Shown here: piece by piece, positions 1 through 9,170 of the stretch
How positions within the stretch are numbered: the stretch's first letter is position 1
How the letters are laid out: each line of letters opens with the position of its first letter
Assembly (NCBI GenBank): GCA_900404475.1
Contig: OUQQ01000298.1
Span: 1-23,404 of the forward strand
Direction: 5' to 3'
From: Spongospora subterranea
Taxonomy: Eukaryota; Endomyxa; Phytomyxea; Plasmodiophorida; Plasmodiophoridae
Length of the DNA stretch: 23,404 bases
Made by a program: the position numbers and the translations under genes
The notes under the pieces: model-generated
Databases searched by the model: none
What the model was told of the DNA's origin: nothing
What the model saw: the letters and a program-made list of their open reading frames with translations, nothing else

Positions 1-34
1 ACCAAACTGGTCGACACGATTGATATTGGAAAAC

Positions 35-415
35 TCAAACGCCAACAAGGAATTGCCTGGCAGCAAATATGACACCCATTTCGAATTTACAAATACTGGA
101 TAGTGTAAACCTTTGGTCCTGGTGTGGACCCTGGCCCATTTCTGCGACGACGACATGGTGTCCTGCAAGGACCAATGCTCTCAAAATTTCAGCAATTATT
201 TTGGAGCGCAATTCCGCCATCCATACCGATGTAGTCGAGGAGGCGATTCTTGCGGCGACGTTGACCTGACCTGAATCAAGCCGTTCGTCCCAACCATGAC
301 CAGGTTCGGTTGCCACAGATCGAGCCGGTCTGGTCGCCACCAGCAACAATACCAACAAGTTGAGGACACACATTGCAAGAATGGGATGTGGCGCAACAGT
401 AGCGCCGTCCGACAT
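35..415 (-). CDS. Small secreted or membrane-anchored hypothetical protein
   Basis: ATG at 415 opens a frame of about 126 codons. Residues 12-26 are strongly hydrophobic (ILAMCVLNLLVLLLV), followed by ATRPARSVA and a polar stretch. This fits a signal peptide or an N-terminal anchor. No family is recognised. A possible 54-nt intron near the 3' end (GTTTAC donor, TGCCAG acceptor) would keep the frame, so the last 25 residues may be spliced out. The stop lies only 35 bp from the window edge, so the true 3' end could lie outside if splicing differs. In a parasitic protist such a protein would be a candidate secreted effector, but that is a guess. Confidence 0.4.
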   Translation of the reverse strand: MSDGATVAPHPILAMCVLNLLVLLLVATRPARSVATEPGHGWDERLDSGQVNVAARIASSTTSVWMAELRSKIIAEILRALVLAGHHVVVAEMGQGPHQDQRFTLSSICKFEMGVIFAARQFLVGV

Positions 416-718
416 GGACAAGGATGAGTTCAGAGTTATGGATGAGAAGAACGACTTAGGTGTTATACACCAGGAGTTCATATACCCCACTGTCCTATCC
501 CATCTATTAAACTTTCCTGCTGTGATATTGTTCTACATTAATAAATCTGTTGTGCTACAACATGATGAATAACGTGTTGACTGATTATCGAAGCCAATAT
601 CGTAGGAGAGAGGGACATTCAACCTGTCATGTTCTGTTCAATCTGTTTATTGGAGCAAATAATGGCGGGGAATTATCTTCAAACATTTGGTTTCGTTTGG
701 GAACGCCATTCAATCTTC

Positions 719-1075
719 CTATTCTGGCATCGGAATGATTCCATGTGGATCTAGACGAAAGCGGAGACAGAATCGAACGTGTCGAGGCATTGGCCCTGGT
801 GTGTCGCCGTTTGGCTGGACCTTGACTACTGGCTTCCAATGGTAGAATTTGGCAGGTCTATCGCGTCGATCTCGAGAATAATAGCTCGCAGTGCTTAGTT
901 GATCTGGGTCCAGCACAGGGATATTATATATTTCAATGAACGTGTGGGTAGAGAGACGTCTGTCGCAATACACATCCCCGATCAATGCCGCCCTGATCAA
1001 CACTAAGGTGGGTCTGGGCGTTCGTTGAGGAATCGTCAATACATCTGCAGGCCCAGTCCTAGATGTTCTGGCCAA
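719..1075 (-). CDS. Unassigned open frame, possible internal or terminal exon
   Basis: A frame of 118 codons is open on the minus strand, with no ATG near its start; the segment probably begins at a splice acceptor. It contains ASYYSRDRR and later RFRLDPHGIIPMPE just before a TAG stop. The tail faintly recalls the beta-sandwich of Hsp110/Hsp70 proteins, where a similar Tyr-Tyr-Ser then a leucine-His-Gly-Ile pattern occurs, but no ATPase-domain motif is seen nearby. The similarity is too weak to assign. It could be an exon, a decayed gene, or chance. Confidence 0.25.
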   Translation of the reverse strand: MARTSRTGPADVLTIPQRTPRPTLVLIRAALIGDVYCDRRLSTHTFIEIYNIPVLDPDQLSTASYYSRDRRDRPAKFYHWKPVVKVQPNGDTPGPMPRHVRFCLRFRLDPHGIIPMPE

Positions 1076-1383
1076 ATTCTACACGAAATCTGCCACGTTC
1101 AGTCTACAATGGGCATCCTGGCAAACATTGTTTGAACTATCAAAGAACTACAACTCCTGATGGCCTATTTGGCAGTATTTGTGAAACTACAGTTGAAGAA
1201 GACCGAAAATCAAATTCCAAACCAATATTTAGGTGAGTACTGATGGAATAAGATAATTGTTTTTGAGCCATTGAATTTTGATCCTGTTGTCCTGTTCTTC
1301 CTGTTTTGTGTCTCCAATTGCCCATTGTGTTGTGTCATCCACATATACATTACTGTTATTTGTCTCTATAGCGCGTCATTTAT
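1076..1383. other. No gene recognised
   Basis: No frame on either strand shows a recognisable motif. A strong-looking donor (GTGAGT) occurs on plus near 1231, after about 30 open codons, so an unrecognised exon is possible. Confidence 0.3.
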
Positions 1384-2120
1384 TTAGGTTATCCACAGCA
1401 ACACATTTATAAGATGTCCAAGGTTTCGGGTCGATATGATCCAGTTGAGCTGATGATCATCAGGATCATGGCTATTGAGTATCATTTCCACGATCTCAAC
1501 GTTAACCTTGTGATTGAACTGGGAATCAATATCTAAAAACATTCTTTGAACGTACTGTGATTTTTTGGTGGCCCAATGAAGACCTGTGTTCCCCTCATTA
1601 TCTGCGAGATCACGTGCAACTCGTTTGGTAATCAACTGTGCCACGGTTCCGGTACTATGATTTCCACCATTGTATAGGCAACGCCCTGGGCATTGACAAC
1701 TTACAGTCCAAGATGACACGCTTACATAAAAGCGGTCTTACCGATCCCTCTTTGCGTTGAGGTCTGAACCGTATTCGACCAATAGGTCGATCACTTTTGT
1801 AGTGGATCATGAAATTTAGAAAATCGGTTAATGATTGTTGAGAAATCGATTACAATTTGCTCTCGAAATTGCCTGATGCAGCGCGTTATTGCCATTACTG
1901 CTCTTGATATCGGCTCGAGCGTTGTTTACCAGAAAAAAGTTCACTGCTGTGAGCTCATTATTTTGGCGGTGGATAGGAGGATTTCCATCAATAAGTACTG
2001 TTCGGAATGGACCGCCAAGATTATCGGTGTGGATTCGTATGTATCCTAAACGTCAATTTCTGCCCCTTCAGCGATTAGCCGGGCGACCAAAGCTCCCCTG
2101 GATGTAGTAAAATGCCCAAG
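1384..2120 (-). pseudogene. Ankyrin-repeat gene, probably decaying
   Basis: Minus-strand pieces read as ankyrin repeats: GALVARLIAEGAEIDV (about 2087-2040), DGNPPIHRQNNELTAVNFFL then NGNNALHQAIS (about 1985-1870), LIDLLVEYGSDLNAKRDR (from 1793) and ADNEGNTGLHWATKKS (about 1610). Two ordinary introns join some of them in phase: 1853-1794 (60 nt) and 1741-1700 (42 nt). Between the first and second pieces the frame shifts beside an in-frame TAG near 2045. After ATKKS a GT-AG intron of 49 nt would break the frame. No clear start codon was found. It resembles the intact ankyrin-GAF gene at 10647-12649 in repeat type only. It may be a pseudogene, or a gene with one unusual intron or sequence error. 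Confidence 0.55.
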
Positions 2121-2913
2121 ACAAAATTATAATAACGCTTCACCCCATCGAACATCGCGAGCAAAATCATGAACCTTTGGCTTTTTTCAGTTCTTCCTTC
2201 AAAGGTCCCGCATTGAGATGGACGATTCCGGAGAAGGTGGCATACCCAATTGTTGACGCTGTTTAAAGGTTCGATTATATTCGTGTCACCTCAGTTCCGT
2301 TCAGGATTTTTACTGACCACAAGAATCTAATGTTTTTTTCTTCAATCCTTTCTCTCCTGGTATAACCTTTCAAGCAACATACACTCGACAAATTGCACCG
2401 TTGGTCGCTGAGATTGGAATCATTATCGTATATCATCGAGCACATTTCAGGCGAAATCAATGTTTTGGGCTGATATGCTTTCGCGTTGGGTCTCATCTCA
2501 TTCAGCTAATGTAACCCCCCGTCCATCGTGTTAACAAAACTCGAATTCCATGAATCCTTTTAGACTGGGCCTGGCTATTTCCAGTGGAACTTTTTGTTTT
2601 GTTATTGGTGTGGGTCACCTTCGTTACTAGTGGGGGGCATATTCAGTGGCCATTTCAAGTGGAACCTTATGTTACTTGCTGGTGTGAGACACATTCTCTG
2701 GCTATTTTAATCGGGATGTGACTGAAGAAATAGGTAACCCGTGTAGAGTTGGGCTGTTCTGATACAAAGGATTAGCCATGCATTCTCTACTGAACACGAT
2801 TGATGCCTTTCTGAGCCGCCAAACATGGATAGAAATCACAATTGAATTTCGGAACGTCCGGGGTGCGTTTATTACGTTCAAACTACGGCGCTGGTCGGTA
2901 TGAATATCGAATT
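2121..2913. other. Intergenic stretch without a supported gene
   Basis: A 73-codon minus frame (2275-2496) has no recognisable motif. A short minus stretch near 2170-2230 reads like an ankyrin lead-in helix (KEELKKAKG) and may belong to the upstream end of the decayed ankyrin gene. The remainder holds the imperfect direct repeat listed separately. Confidence 0.35.
2572..2722. repeat. Imperfect direct repeat, two to three units
   Basis: Unit 1 (2572-2618) and unit 2 (2647-2692) share TGGCYATTTCMAGTGGAAC, a T-rich middle, then GGTGTGRGWCAC. A third, shorter trace (TGGCTATTTTAATCGGGATG) begins at 2699. On plus, units 1 and 2 both read AISSGT followed by hydrophobic residues. This could be a duplicated transmembrane coding segment, but no start or exon boundary could be defined. 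Confidence 0.6.
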
Positions 2914-4156
2914 TTATTCCGGCTTGAACTCTGTAATCAGCTTATAAATATCGTGATTTTCGGGAAGGTAACAGCAGAATGAGCGGTTCTGCTCAAAGCA
3001 TCACAGTTGGAGATAGTTCATATGATGCATTCCTTACCTTATAGTAATTTCCATCCATGCGTAGATTTTCAATTACGTCTTCTAGAAGAAACGCTTTGCC
3101 TGCCACGCTGGTACCAGTGGCAATGGCGGAATGTGCGATGTGGATATGCAAATGATAGAACGAGGGATGATAGTGAATGAATGTACGGAGAAGCGGCTGA
3201 GGAACAATATAACGTTGTGAGACCGCTTCTGGAAACCAATTCTGTGAGAAACTCCCAGTAATAAAATCATCAAGATTTACTTAAAGCGCACTCGAGCATG
3301 TTTTCCAGCAAAGGCAAATGACACGCTCTAAGATCGCGTATGCATCGTATTGTTCGATCCTATACATTTTCAACAATCAGATTTTGAGGTAAGCCTCCTT
3401 CGATTAAATTACATGTACTATGGCTTGAAGATACATTGTAGATCTGGAAACGCCATCCCACTTTGTGAACGTCTGTTAATTGATAGGCAAAACAATTCGA
3501 ATGACCGATTAGAGACCTTTATATCAGGAAGGAGCACAAATCCTGTTTTCGGGTCGGGGTCCTCGAATATAATGCGATCCGATTCTTTAATGCCGTCAAG
3601 GATGTTGTAAACCCATTGAATTCTTGACTCTGGCAGGTTATCGATATAGGGCGAGACGATTCTGAGATTAGACTGTTGATCAAAAGCACGTCGATTGAGG
3701 CAAATCATGATATACGTCACTTTTCAAATATTTCGGCGGTCTCTATGACTCGAACGTGATCATGTTCTTCCCATTTTTCAATGTGCTTCTGGGTGGCAGG
3801 ATACGTTAAGCTAACACTGAATTTGCCGTCAGTATGGGCGATGAACGAGGAGTACGGCTCGTTGATAACGCAGGAATCCAGATGGGCTTTATGAGTTAGC
3901 AATCGCACATCGTCAATTTCAAACACGCACGGTTCGAGAACCAGCAGTGCCGACGGTCCAGCTGAATTGAAATTCCCGACGACCGCGATCGTCTTGGTCA
4001 CAGGATCCGACGCTAAAAAAACGTTTCACAAAAGAGGTCGGCAAACGCGGCAAGTCTGTAATTGTACGCACAAAGGATTTGTTGAAAACGGAAGTCAGTA
4101 AGGTTATTGCGTGGTTCGCCTACAAACTCGTCACGCTTCGAAGAGTAGGTCGCCAT
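2914..4156 (-). CDS. DCPS: Scavenger mRNA-decapping enzyme DcpS
   Basis: DcpS hydrolyses the m7GpppN cap left after 3'-to-5' mRNA decay. Seven exons (4156-4072, 4012-3721, 3661-3517, 3460-3413, 3359-3281, 3228-3038, 2988-2914) join in phase to a 304-residue protein, near the family's usual length. Introns are 49-59 nt. Visible family features are the N-terminal DFRFQQIL, the YPATQKHIEKW block, the RIQWVYNILD and ESDRIIFEDPDPKTGFVLLP core, and the HIT motif YHLHIHIAH with the His triad at about 242, 244 and 246. DVIENL follows near the C-terminus. The ATG at 4156 is chosen because it opens the exon that splices cleanly into the conserved N-terminal domain. The middle intron is drawn to give DIKW, as in the family. 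DcpS identity is very secure; individual splice sites are inferred. Confidence 0.95.
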
Positions 4157-4915
4157 TTACGAACGCCGTCCCGGTTGCAGAGACTCAATGTTCAAACGAG
4201 CGAGATCGTATCGCCCGTTGGCGACAAATTCGACGATAACGCTGGGTGCTGTCGCGCTGAATTTTAATAATAGCGATGGCGACGGAGATGGTAACAGTAC
4301 ACCTTCCCGAGTTGAGCTCACTTACACCGTAGGACTGTCATGCAGGTTCGTTGAGACAGATGAGCTGTTGCATGACAATCAGTCCATGAAACCATGACCC
4401 ATCTATATCCCATAACAATAATCGGCGCTGTCAGTTGTGCTTCTCAAACGTTGCGTCGATAGAATTTCTTTAGGCGCGCAGTGCGGCGTCTCTTTCTCTC
4501 TGCTCTCTGTCTCTTTATCACATCTTGATTGATTAGTGTCCGATATTGATTATTTGCTTTAGTGGTCCGGTATCAGCCTGATCGGCAGGGAACAGTGGAT
4601 TTTCATCATAGCTTACTGGTCCCGTTAACAGCGTGATCTGGCTCCTTGGCAGATATCCATTGTTCACTACTCTCGCTACAGGTACTCTTATTCGCTGTTG
4701 GCACCGTGCTCTGCGACCTTCTTTCGAGGTGATGGGCCGTTCACCGCAATGCGACCAATGTTTCCGCATCCCGTCTCCTAGGTGAGCTCAACAGCCGAAC
4801 AGGAGTGTACCTGCTGTCACCATAACTCTACCTGGTAATAACATTGTAGGTAAGGAAACTGGCCCCATAATTTATGAGGATTTATGGCTTCAATTGGGCT
4901 TCAATTGTCGCCCAA
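4157..4915. other. Upstream of DcpS; one weak minus frame
   Basis: A 78-codon ATG frame on minus (4769-4533) is rich in Arg and polar residues and has no recognised motif. Another possible short plus frame near 4276 has a donor-like GTAACA. Nothing here can be assigned. Confidence 0.3.
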
Positions 4916-5412
4916 TTAAAGCCATCCATCCTGACATTTTGCTAACTGCGGCGAGCCCATCTTCCGTCGAAGGATTGCTTTCTCGTGTAAATTGATGCTG
5001 ATTCTTGAGGCTGTACACCTGTGAGAAGTGCGGCAGCAACTGTCCATTTCGAGAGTCGTTGCGAAAACGGCAAATAGGACACCAAAGACAAGGCCAGCAA
5101 ACACTCCAGTCGCTTACGCTCTCTCAGCCTCGCTCACCGACATTCACACAACAAGTTCCTGGGTTATCGACACCGGGCCCACAGCATGATTGAGCCCTCA
5201 CATCAGCCCAACCAGCAAGACCGGCGGTGACACACTTACCATGGCACCGTTCTGGTTATGTCACATGAAAAGCAAACGGTGGTATGATCATGGACGCTAA
5301 TATCCTTGACGGTGAACGACAGATAATACCTATGGCCATAGCGGTGGTACCCACAGAAGACGAATGTCAATGGGCTTTTTCTACACGAATTTAAAAGTTT
5401 CCATTGAGTTGA
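4916..5412 (-). CDS. Cys-rich single-span membrane protein, N-terminus unresolved
   Basis: The clearest part is exon 3 (5112-4916), with a hydrophobic segment GVFAGLVFGVLFAVFA followed by a polar, basic tail ending in TAA. Exon 2 (from 5196) carries SCCGPGVDNPGTCC, a disulfide-like motif. A strong GTAAGT donor at 5239 and an acceptor at 5197 (43-nt intron) link it to an upstream open frame with further Cys and many Tyr/His (to about 5412). The exon 2-3 join is uncertain: a phase-matching intron would be only 25 or 37 nt. No ATG was found in the upstream frame, which runs into the inverted repeat at 5381, so the gene may have been truncated by it. No family recognised. Confidence 0.45.
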
Positions 5413-5851
5413 TCAACAATCCGCTGTTTGTCAATATACATGACCGCGAAAAGGTATGCACAATGCCCAAGTTTACATTTTACCTATGATGCAAGAGTCG
5501 ATTTGCATGGTTCACCTTCAACAGAGCGTGAAGAGAAATTTCCGCACTGATGTTGAAGGAAGAATACAGCACGCTGTGAAAGCAGCTACTCAAGAAAGCT
5601 TAGCCGTTGCACTAACTTATATTCGTAACCGGAATTAACTAATCTATGCATAATTGATGGCCAACGATTCTGGAACCTGGACAACGAGCCTTTTTCCTGT
5701 TCCAATATACAGCATCTATACGTCCGACAGTGCAGAGACCATGATCTCTACGATAAAAAAGTTACGTAATGGTCGTTATTTGAACGTCTTCGTTGAGTTC
5801 GGCGAAAACGTATCCAAACACAAGTTCACAAGACTCTCCAAATATCGCAAC
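5381..5851 (+). repeat. Left arm of inverted duplication 1
   Basis: This sequence matches the reverse complement of 6033-6479 with scattered substitutions and small indels. Shared blocks include TCAATATACATGACCGCG, the stretch coding RTDVEGR and GTTACGTAATGG. The arms are separated by about 180 bp. Confidence 0.85.
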
Positions 5852-5881
5852 GTATCTCAGATCTTCGGGTTCTGTGTTTAA
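5456..5881 (+). pseudogene. Degraded copy A of an unidentified repeat-borne ORF
   Basis: Plus-strand frames in the left arm are homologous to the copy at 6141-6533. One segment (5456-5638) carries RTDVEGRIQHAVKAATQ and ends at TAA in a region where the other copy reads on. A second (5654-5881) carries TMISTIKKLRNG and ends with TAA. The reading frame is broken between them. The protein family is not recognised. The pairing with the opposite arm shows the sequence was once protein-coding, since conserved amino acids outnumber what the nucleotide differences would give by chance. Confidence 0.55.
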
Positions 5882-6032
5882 CGTCAAAAGCAAAAATGCG
5901 GAAACGTACCGCAGCGTTGATCTTGATCCAAAGACGTGTTCGCGTAGACTTTTTAAGAATTCGGTAAACCATGTTCTCACGCCGCTGCCGCGATCAGTTT
6001 CATCGAAAATTTCACGATGTCGGTCCTCCTGT

Positions 6033-6479
6033 ACAGTGCGATATTTGGAAATATTGTGAACCTTTTTTTCCATACATTTTTGACGAACTTAACGAGGACG
6101 TTAAAATAACTACCATTACGTAATTTTTCCATCGTAGAGTTCATGGTCTCTGCATTGTTGGACGTATCGATGCCTTATCTTGGAACTGGAAAAAGGCTCG
6201 TAGCCCAGGTTCCAGAATTAAATATTCATAGATCAGTTCATTCCGGTTACGAATAAGCGTTAGCGCAACAGCTTGAGTTGCTGCTTTCACAGGATGCTGC
6301 ATTCTTCCTTCAACATCAGTGCGTAATTTTTTCTTGACATTTTGTTTAGGTGAAACATGCAAATCGACTCTCGCATCATAGGAAAATGCGAACTTGGGCA
6401 TTGCGCATTCCTTTTTCGCGGTCATGTATATTGACATCAGCGGATTGTTAATCGACCCAATGGATACCTTATTGTAGGT
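6033..6479 (-). repeat. Right arm of inverted duplication 1
   Basis: Inverted partner of 5381-5851. The inner ends meet near CCAAATATCGCA on each arm. Confidence 0.85.
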
Positions 6480-6533
6480 TTGATACTTTTTTCGGCTAAA
6501 GCTTTGGTGGTTGTCGATTTCAGCAGAGAATCT
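6141..6533 (-). pseudogene. Better-preserved copy B of the repeat-borne ORF
   Basis: The minus frame is open from just after a TAA (6536-6534) to TGA at 6141, about 130 codons, with RTDVEGRMQHPVKAATQ in common with copy A. Beyond the TGA a shifted frame continues with homology to copy A (STMEKLRNG) to about 6060. Upstream of the TAA the same frame reads on to an ATG near 6620. Another minus frame between about 6770 and 6480 reads AFQQAFTALCLKRNCDYVIH and later a Cys/His pattern that faintly resembles the FAR1-type DNA-binding region of Mutator-like transposases. That similarity is a guess. Overall it looks like a mobile-element remnant with at least one frameshift and one nonsense codon. Confidence 0.5.
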
Positions 6534-6914
6534 TTACAGAACGGCGAACGACGTAAGGTTAACTGCTTTGATTGTACGGTCCCATCCTTGTGTCGATAAC
6601 AAGTGCCTCAAAACTGGCATTTATCCAGTCGGATGAGCTGAGATTCAAATGCAGGGCGACACATAGCAATGAACTTGGACGGTTCACTGGTATGGATAAC
6701 ATAGTCGCAGTTTCTTTTCAAGCACAGCGCGGTAAATGCCTGTTGAAACGCTCTCAAAGGAACATTGCACCTGGGGCGCTAATGGTACGCAAATGATTCA
6801 CGAGCTGGATTACAGTAGTGCTTGACAGTAATTTAACTGTAATTTTAGAAAACTGCGGGTTTTGGGTTCTTCAGCAACAAAAACTGTAAATTACGCGTAA
6901 ATTCTATACGATCG

Positions 6915-7286
6915 CAAAGTTTACTCGTATTTCTTTCGTCACATCCGCTCATCGAAGGGTCCTTTCAACAAGAAAGGAAGGCGGCGGCATCGACTAACTT
7001 GCTTAATTAAAACCTTATCCTCTTCCTTATCTTTTCCAAATCTTTAGAATGTTTTTTATTCTGAACATCTTCTTTATCTTTTCTTCATTAACGTAGTCAT
7101 ATCAAGATCCTGCATAGCTTCTGGTCTTACGCTCATCTCCTTACAGTTATTCGTTATTGCATCCTCAACTTTTTTATCCTGAATTTCAACCAAAATCAGT
7201 TTTTCTTTGGATTTGCTTTCTTAACTGGAGTAATTCTGAATCTTTAGGGTCCGCTCAAAAAAATTCTATTACAACATCCTCCCAGT
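6915..7286 (+). repeat. Left arm of inverted duplication 2
   Basis: The sequence matches the reverse complement of 7527-7870. Shared blocks include CATCCGCTCAT, CCTTTCAACA, GGCGGCG, CTTGCTTAATTA, AGTCATATCAA, TTCTGGTCTTAC, TAGGGTCCGCTC and ACAACATCCTC. It is AT-rich with no long open frame and includes an insertion of roughly 90 bp relative to the other arm. Confidence 0.8.
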
Positions 7287-7418
7287 TTTAACATCATCGT
7301 TAATCGCTTTGATGGAGCGTCCTCAAAAAAAGTGCCATTCCACAGAATTGCGGAAATTTCAGAGGTTGAATTTTCATTTACAATGTGTTTTTCATGTACA
7401 ATGCTTTTCGTAAAACAA

Positions 7419-7494
7419 TGAGTAAAAATTGATACGAATTCGGAAAGGTAAAAAAATGAGTGAATTGATATGAATCCGGAAAGGCAAGGGTAAA
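7419..7494. repeat. Two-unit tandem repeat of about 37 bp
   Basis: ATGAGTRAA...TTGATAYGAAT and CGGAAAGG occur in both units, in the spacer between the arms of inverted duplication 2. Confidence 0.7.
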
Positions 7495-7526
7495 ACCAGT
7501 AGTACTGTAATGACTAATAGGTAAGG

Positions 7527-7870
7527 ACTGGGAGAGGATGTTGTAAAAAATCACGGAGCGGACCCTAAAAAACAGATTTGAGGGAAATCAAGATAAAAAA
7601 GTTGACATGCGATACGAGTTAATTTAAAAAGATGCAGGTAAGACCAGAACCTATAAAGGATGTTGATATGACTAATCAGGAAGAAGATAAAAGAAAGAAA
7701 CAGTAGAAAACGTAATTAAGCAAGTGAAGGATATGACTAAAGATTTGGATAAAAATATGGGAGGCGATAAGAAATTAACCAAGCGAGAGAGTCGATGTCG
7801 CCGCCTTCACATGCCTCCCTGTTGAAAGGAGCAATGAGCGGATGGGACGCAGACAACACTTGAGAGTTTG
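7527..7870 (-). repeat. Right arm of inverted duplication 2
   Basis: Inverted partner of 6915-7286. Its outer part covers the last exon of the gene at 7775-8174, so that exon has an inverted partial copy about 0.9 kb away. Confidence 0.8.
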
Positions 7871-8174
7871 AAACATGCACTGCCCAAACATTGCAGAAAT
7901 TCCTGCGATGTGATTTATATATGGGGGTTGCCAACGGTACCTGAAAGTTCGAAGGTAGATTAAAGGAGAAGCCTAGTTTATGGAGCAACCGCAGCAGGCA
8001 AGGCGCCAAACATTGCTTGTCGATCACGGATTCCGAATTGAGGTAATAGAGACCGATATAATTGAATCTGTACGTACTAAAGTCGGCCAAGTCTGAACGC
8101 GTTCGTCGCCGAATGCAAAACTCTTCAAATAATCGACAAAGAGAGTCCACTTTGCAGAGGCAGCTTCTGATCAT
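7775..8174 (-). CDS. Hypothetical protein, two exons
   Basis: ATG at 8174 begins an exon to 7941 (78 codons). A GTACCG donor and GGGCAG acceptor (intron 7940-7880, 61 nt) lead in phase 0 to exon 2 (7879-7775), giving 112 residues. Without splicing the frame stays open to 7737, so splicing is probable but not proven. The first exon is rich in Cys, Arg and Leu (IRSCLCKVDSLCRLFEEFCI) and looks helical; no family is recognised. The 3' exon lies inside inverted duplication 2, so the gene may be derived from, or captured by, that repeat. It is transcribed away from TFIIA-gamma. Confidence 0.45.
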
Positions 8175-8541
8175 CGACGGTCGTCTTTTGTTAACTGACT
8201 CAGTCAATGAGGCATAATTACAGGGTTGGATTGATTATTCACAATCAGTAAACTCCCCAAAGGGTGTATTTCGAATAAGTTTGGTTGAAAAAAAATTCAT
8301 TCACTTTGATGCTGCGTTGAAACCTGGAGAATTGTAGCTCTGCCAGAGTTGGCAAATGCGCGACTTGGCGCAGTCATTGCCCATGGTAACAGACCAGATA
8401 GGTTCAGCCAGCCAAGGCACAAGATAATCAAGCGCCGCCGAGCTTATCCGTCGGCGATATCCTGTCTGCCAATCGCCAGCGGTTGTCCTGTCTAGGTTCT
8501 TCGGCCGAAGCGCCTTTATTCTCTAATATTGTCAGCCTGAA
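8175..8541. promoter_or_regulatory. Intergenic region between divergent genes
   Basis: These 367 bp separate divergent start codons and must hold the promoters for the hypothetical protein and TFIIA-gamma. No TATA box or other defined element stands out. Confidence 0.4.
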
Positions 8542-9051
8542 ATGAGCAAGGGCGCCCCTGCTGCAGGGCAATCAGCCCATTCCTACATCCTCTATCGGAA
8601 CTCAACACTGGGAGAGACCCTGAAAGATTCGCTACAGGAGATGGTGGATTCGGATCAAATCGATTCTGATACTGCCTTGAAAATCCTTCATGAATTTGAT
8701 CGGGTTTGTTCGCCTTATTTGAGTGCCGTTACCGTGAACCTTGTGCATCCTTGACTGTTTTTCGCGATTAATTTTCTTGATCGGGCGAAAACCTCAGCTG
8801 ACATGCTTGGTTTCAGTGTGTCAATCGAGCTCTTCGTGAAGATGTCGACAGCAAGGTTACACTCTCAGGAGGGTTACATACTTACAGGTTGTGCGATAAT
8901 GTGTGGACAATGTATATCGAAAATGCCCTTGTCAGTTACTGATCACGAAATGGAATTAATTGTGTTTGGACTTAATCCTTGTCGGTAGGTTCGAATGGAT
9001 CTTGAGGCGATCCATTGTGATATGCTGAAGATCGTTGCCTGCGACCGTTGA
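8542..9051 (+). CDS. TOA2: Transcription initiation factor IIA gamma (small) subunit
   Basis: TFIIA-gamma pairs with TFIIA-alpha/beta to stabilise TBP on promoter DNA. Three exons (8542-8703, 8817-8930, 8989-9051) join in phase 0 to 112 residues, the usual size. Introns are 113 and 58 nt. The N-terminal helical part has YRNSTLGETLKDSLQEMVDS and ALKILHEFDR; the C-terminal beta-barrel has TLSGGLHTYRLCDNVWT and ends LKIVACDR, close to the family's C-terminal KIVACD. The ATG at 8542 gives about 14 extra residues before the conserved YRN, slightly longer than in animals and yeast. It converges with the Fic gene, leaving about 120 bp between stops. Confidence 0.95.
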
Positions 9052-9170
9052 GCATCAAACTGTTAATAGTATGAGGGATTTGTTTTTTATCTATAATATA
9101 TAAAGTGTCATGATCGCTCAAGACAGCGTGTATTGGCATTCTACGTGGACAATTTGTTGTTAAATATTTA

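Noticed and set aside
4188..4397. Plus ORF with a DGDGDGN stretch, possible calcium-binding loop
   Set aside because: It overlaps the DcpS 5' region at its start, lacks an EF-hand pattern and has no further support.
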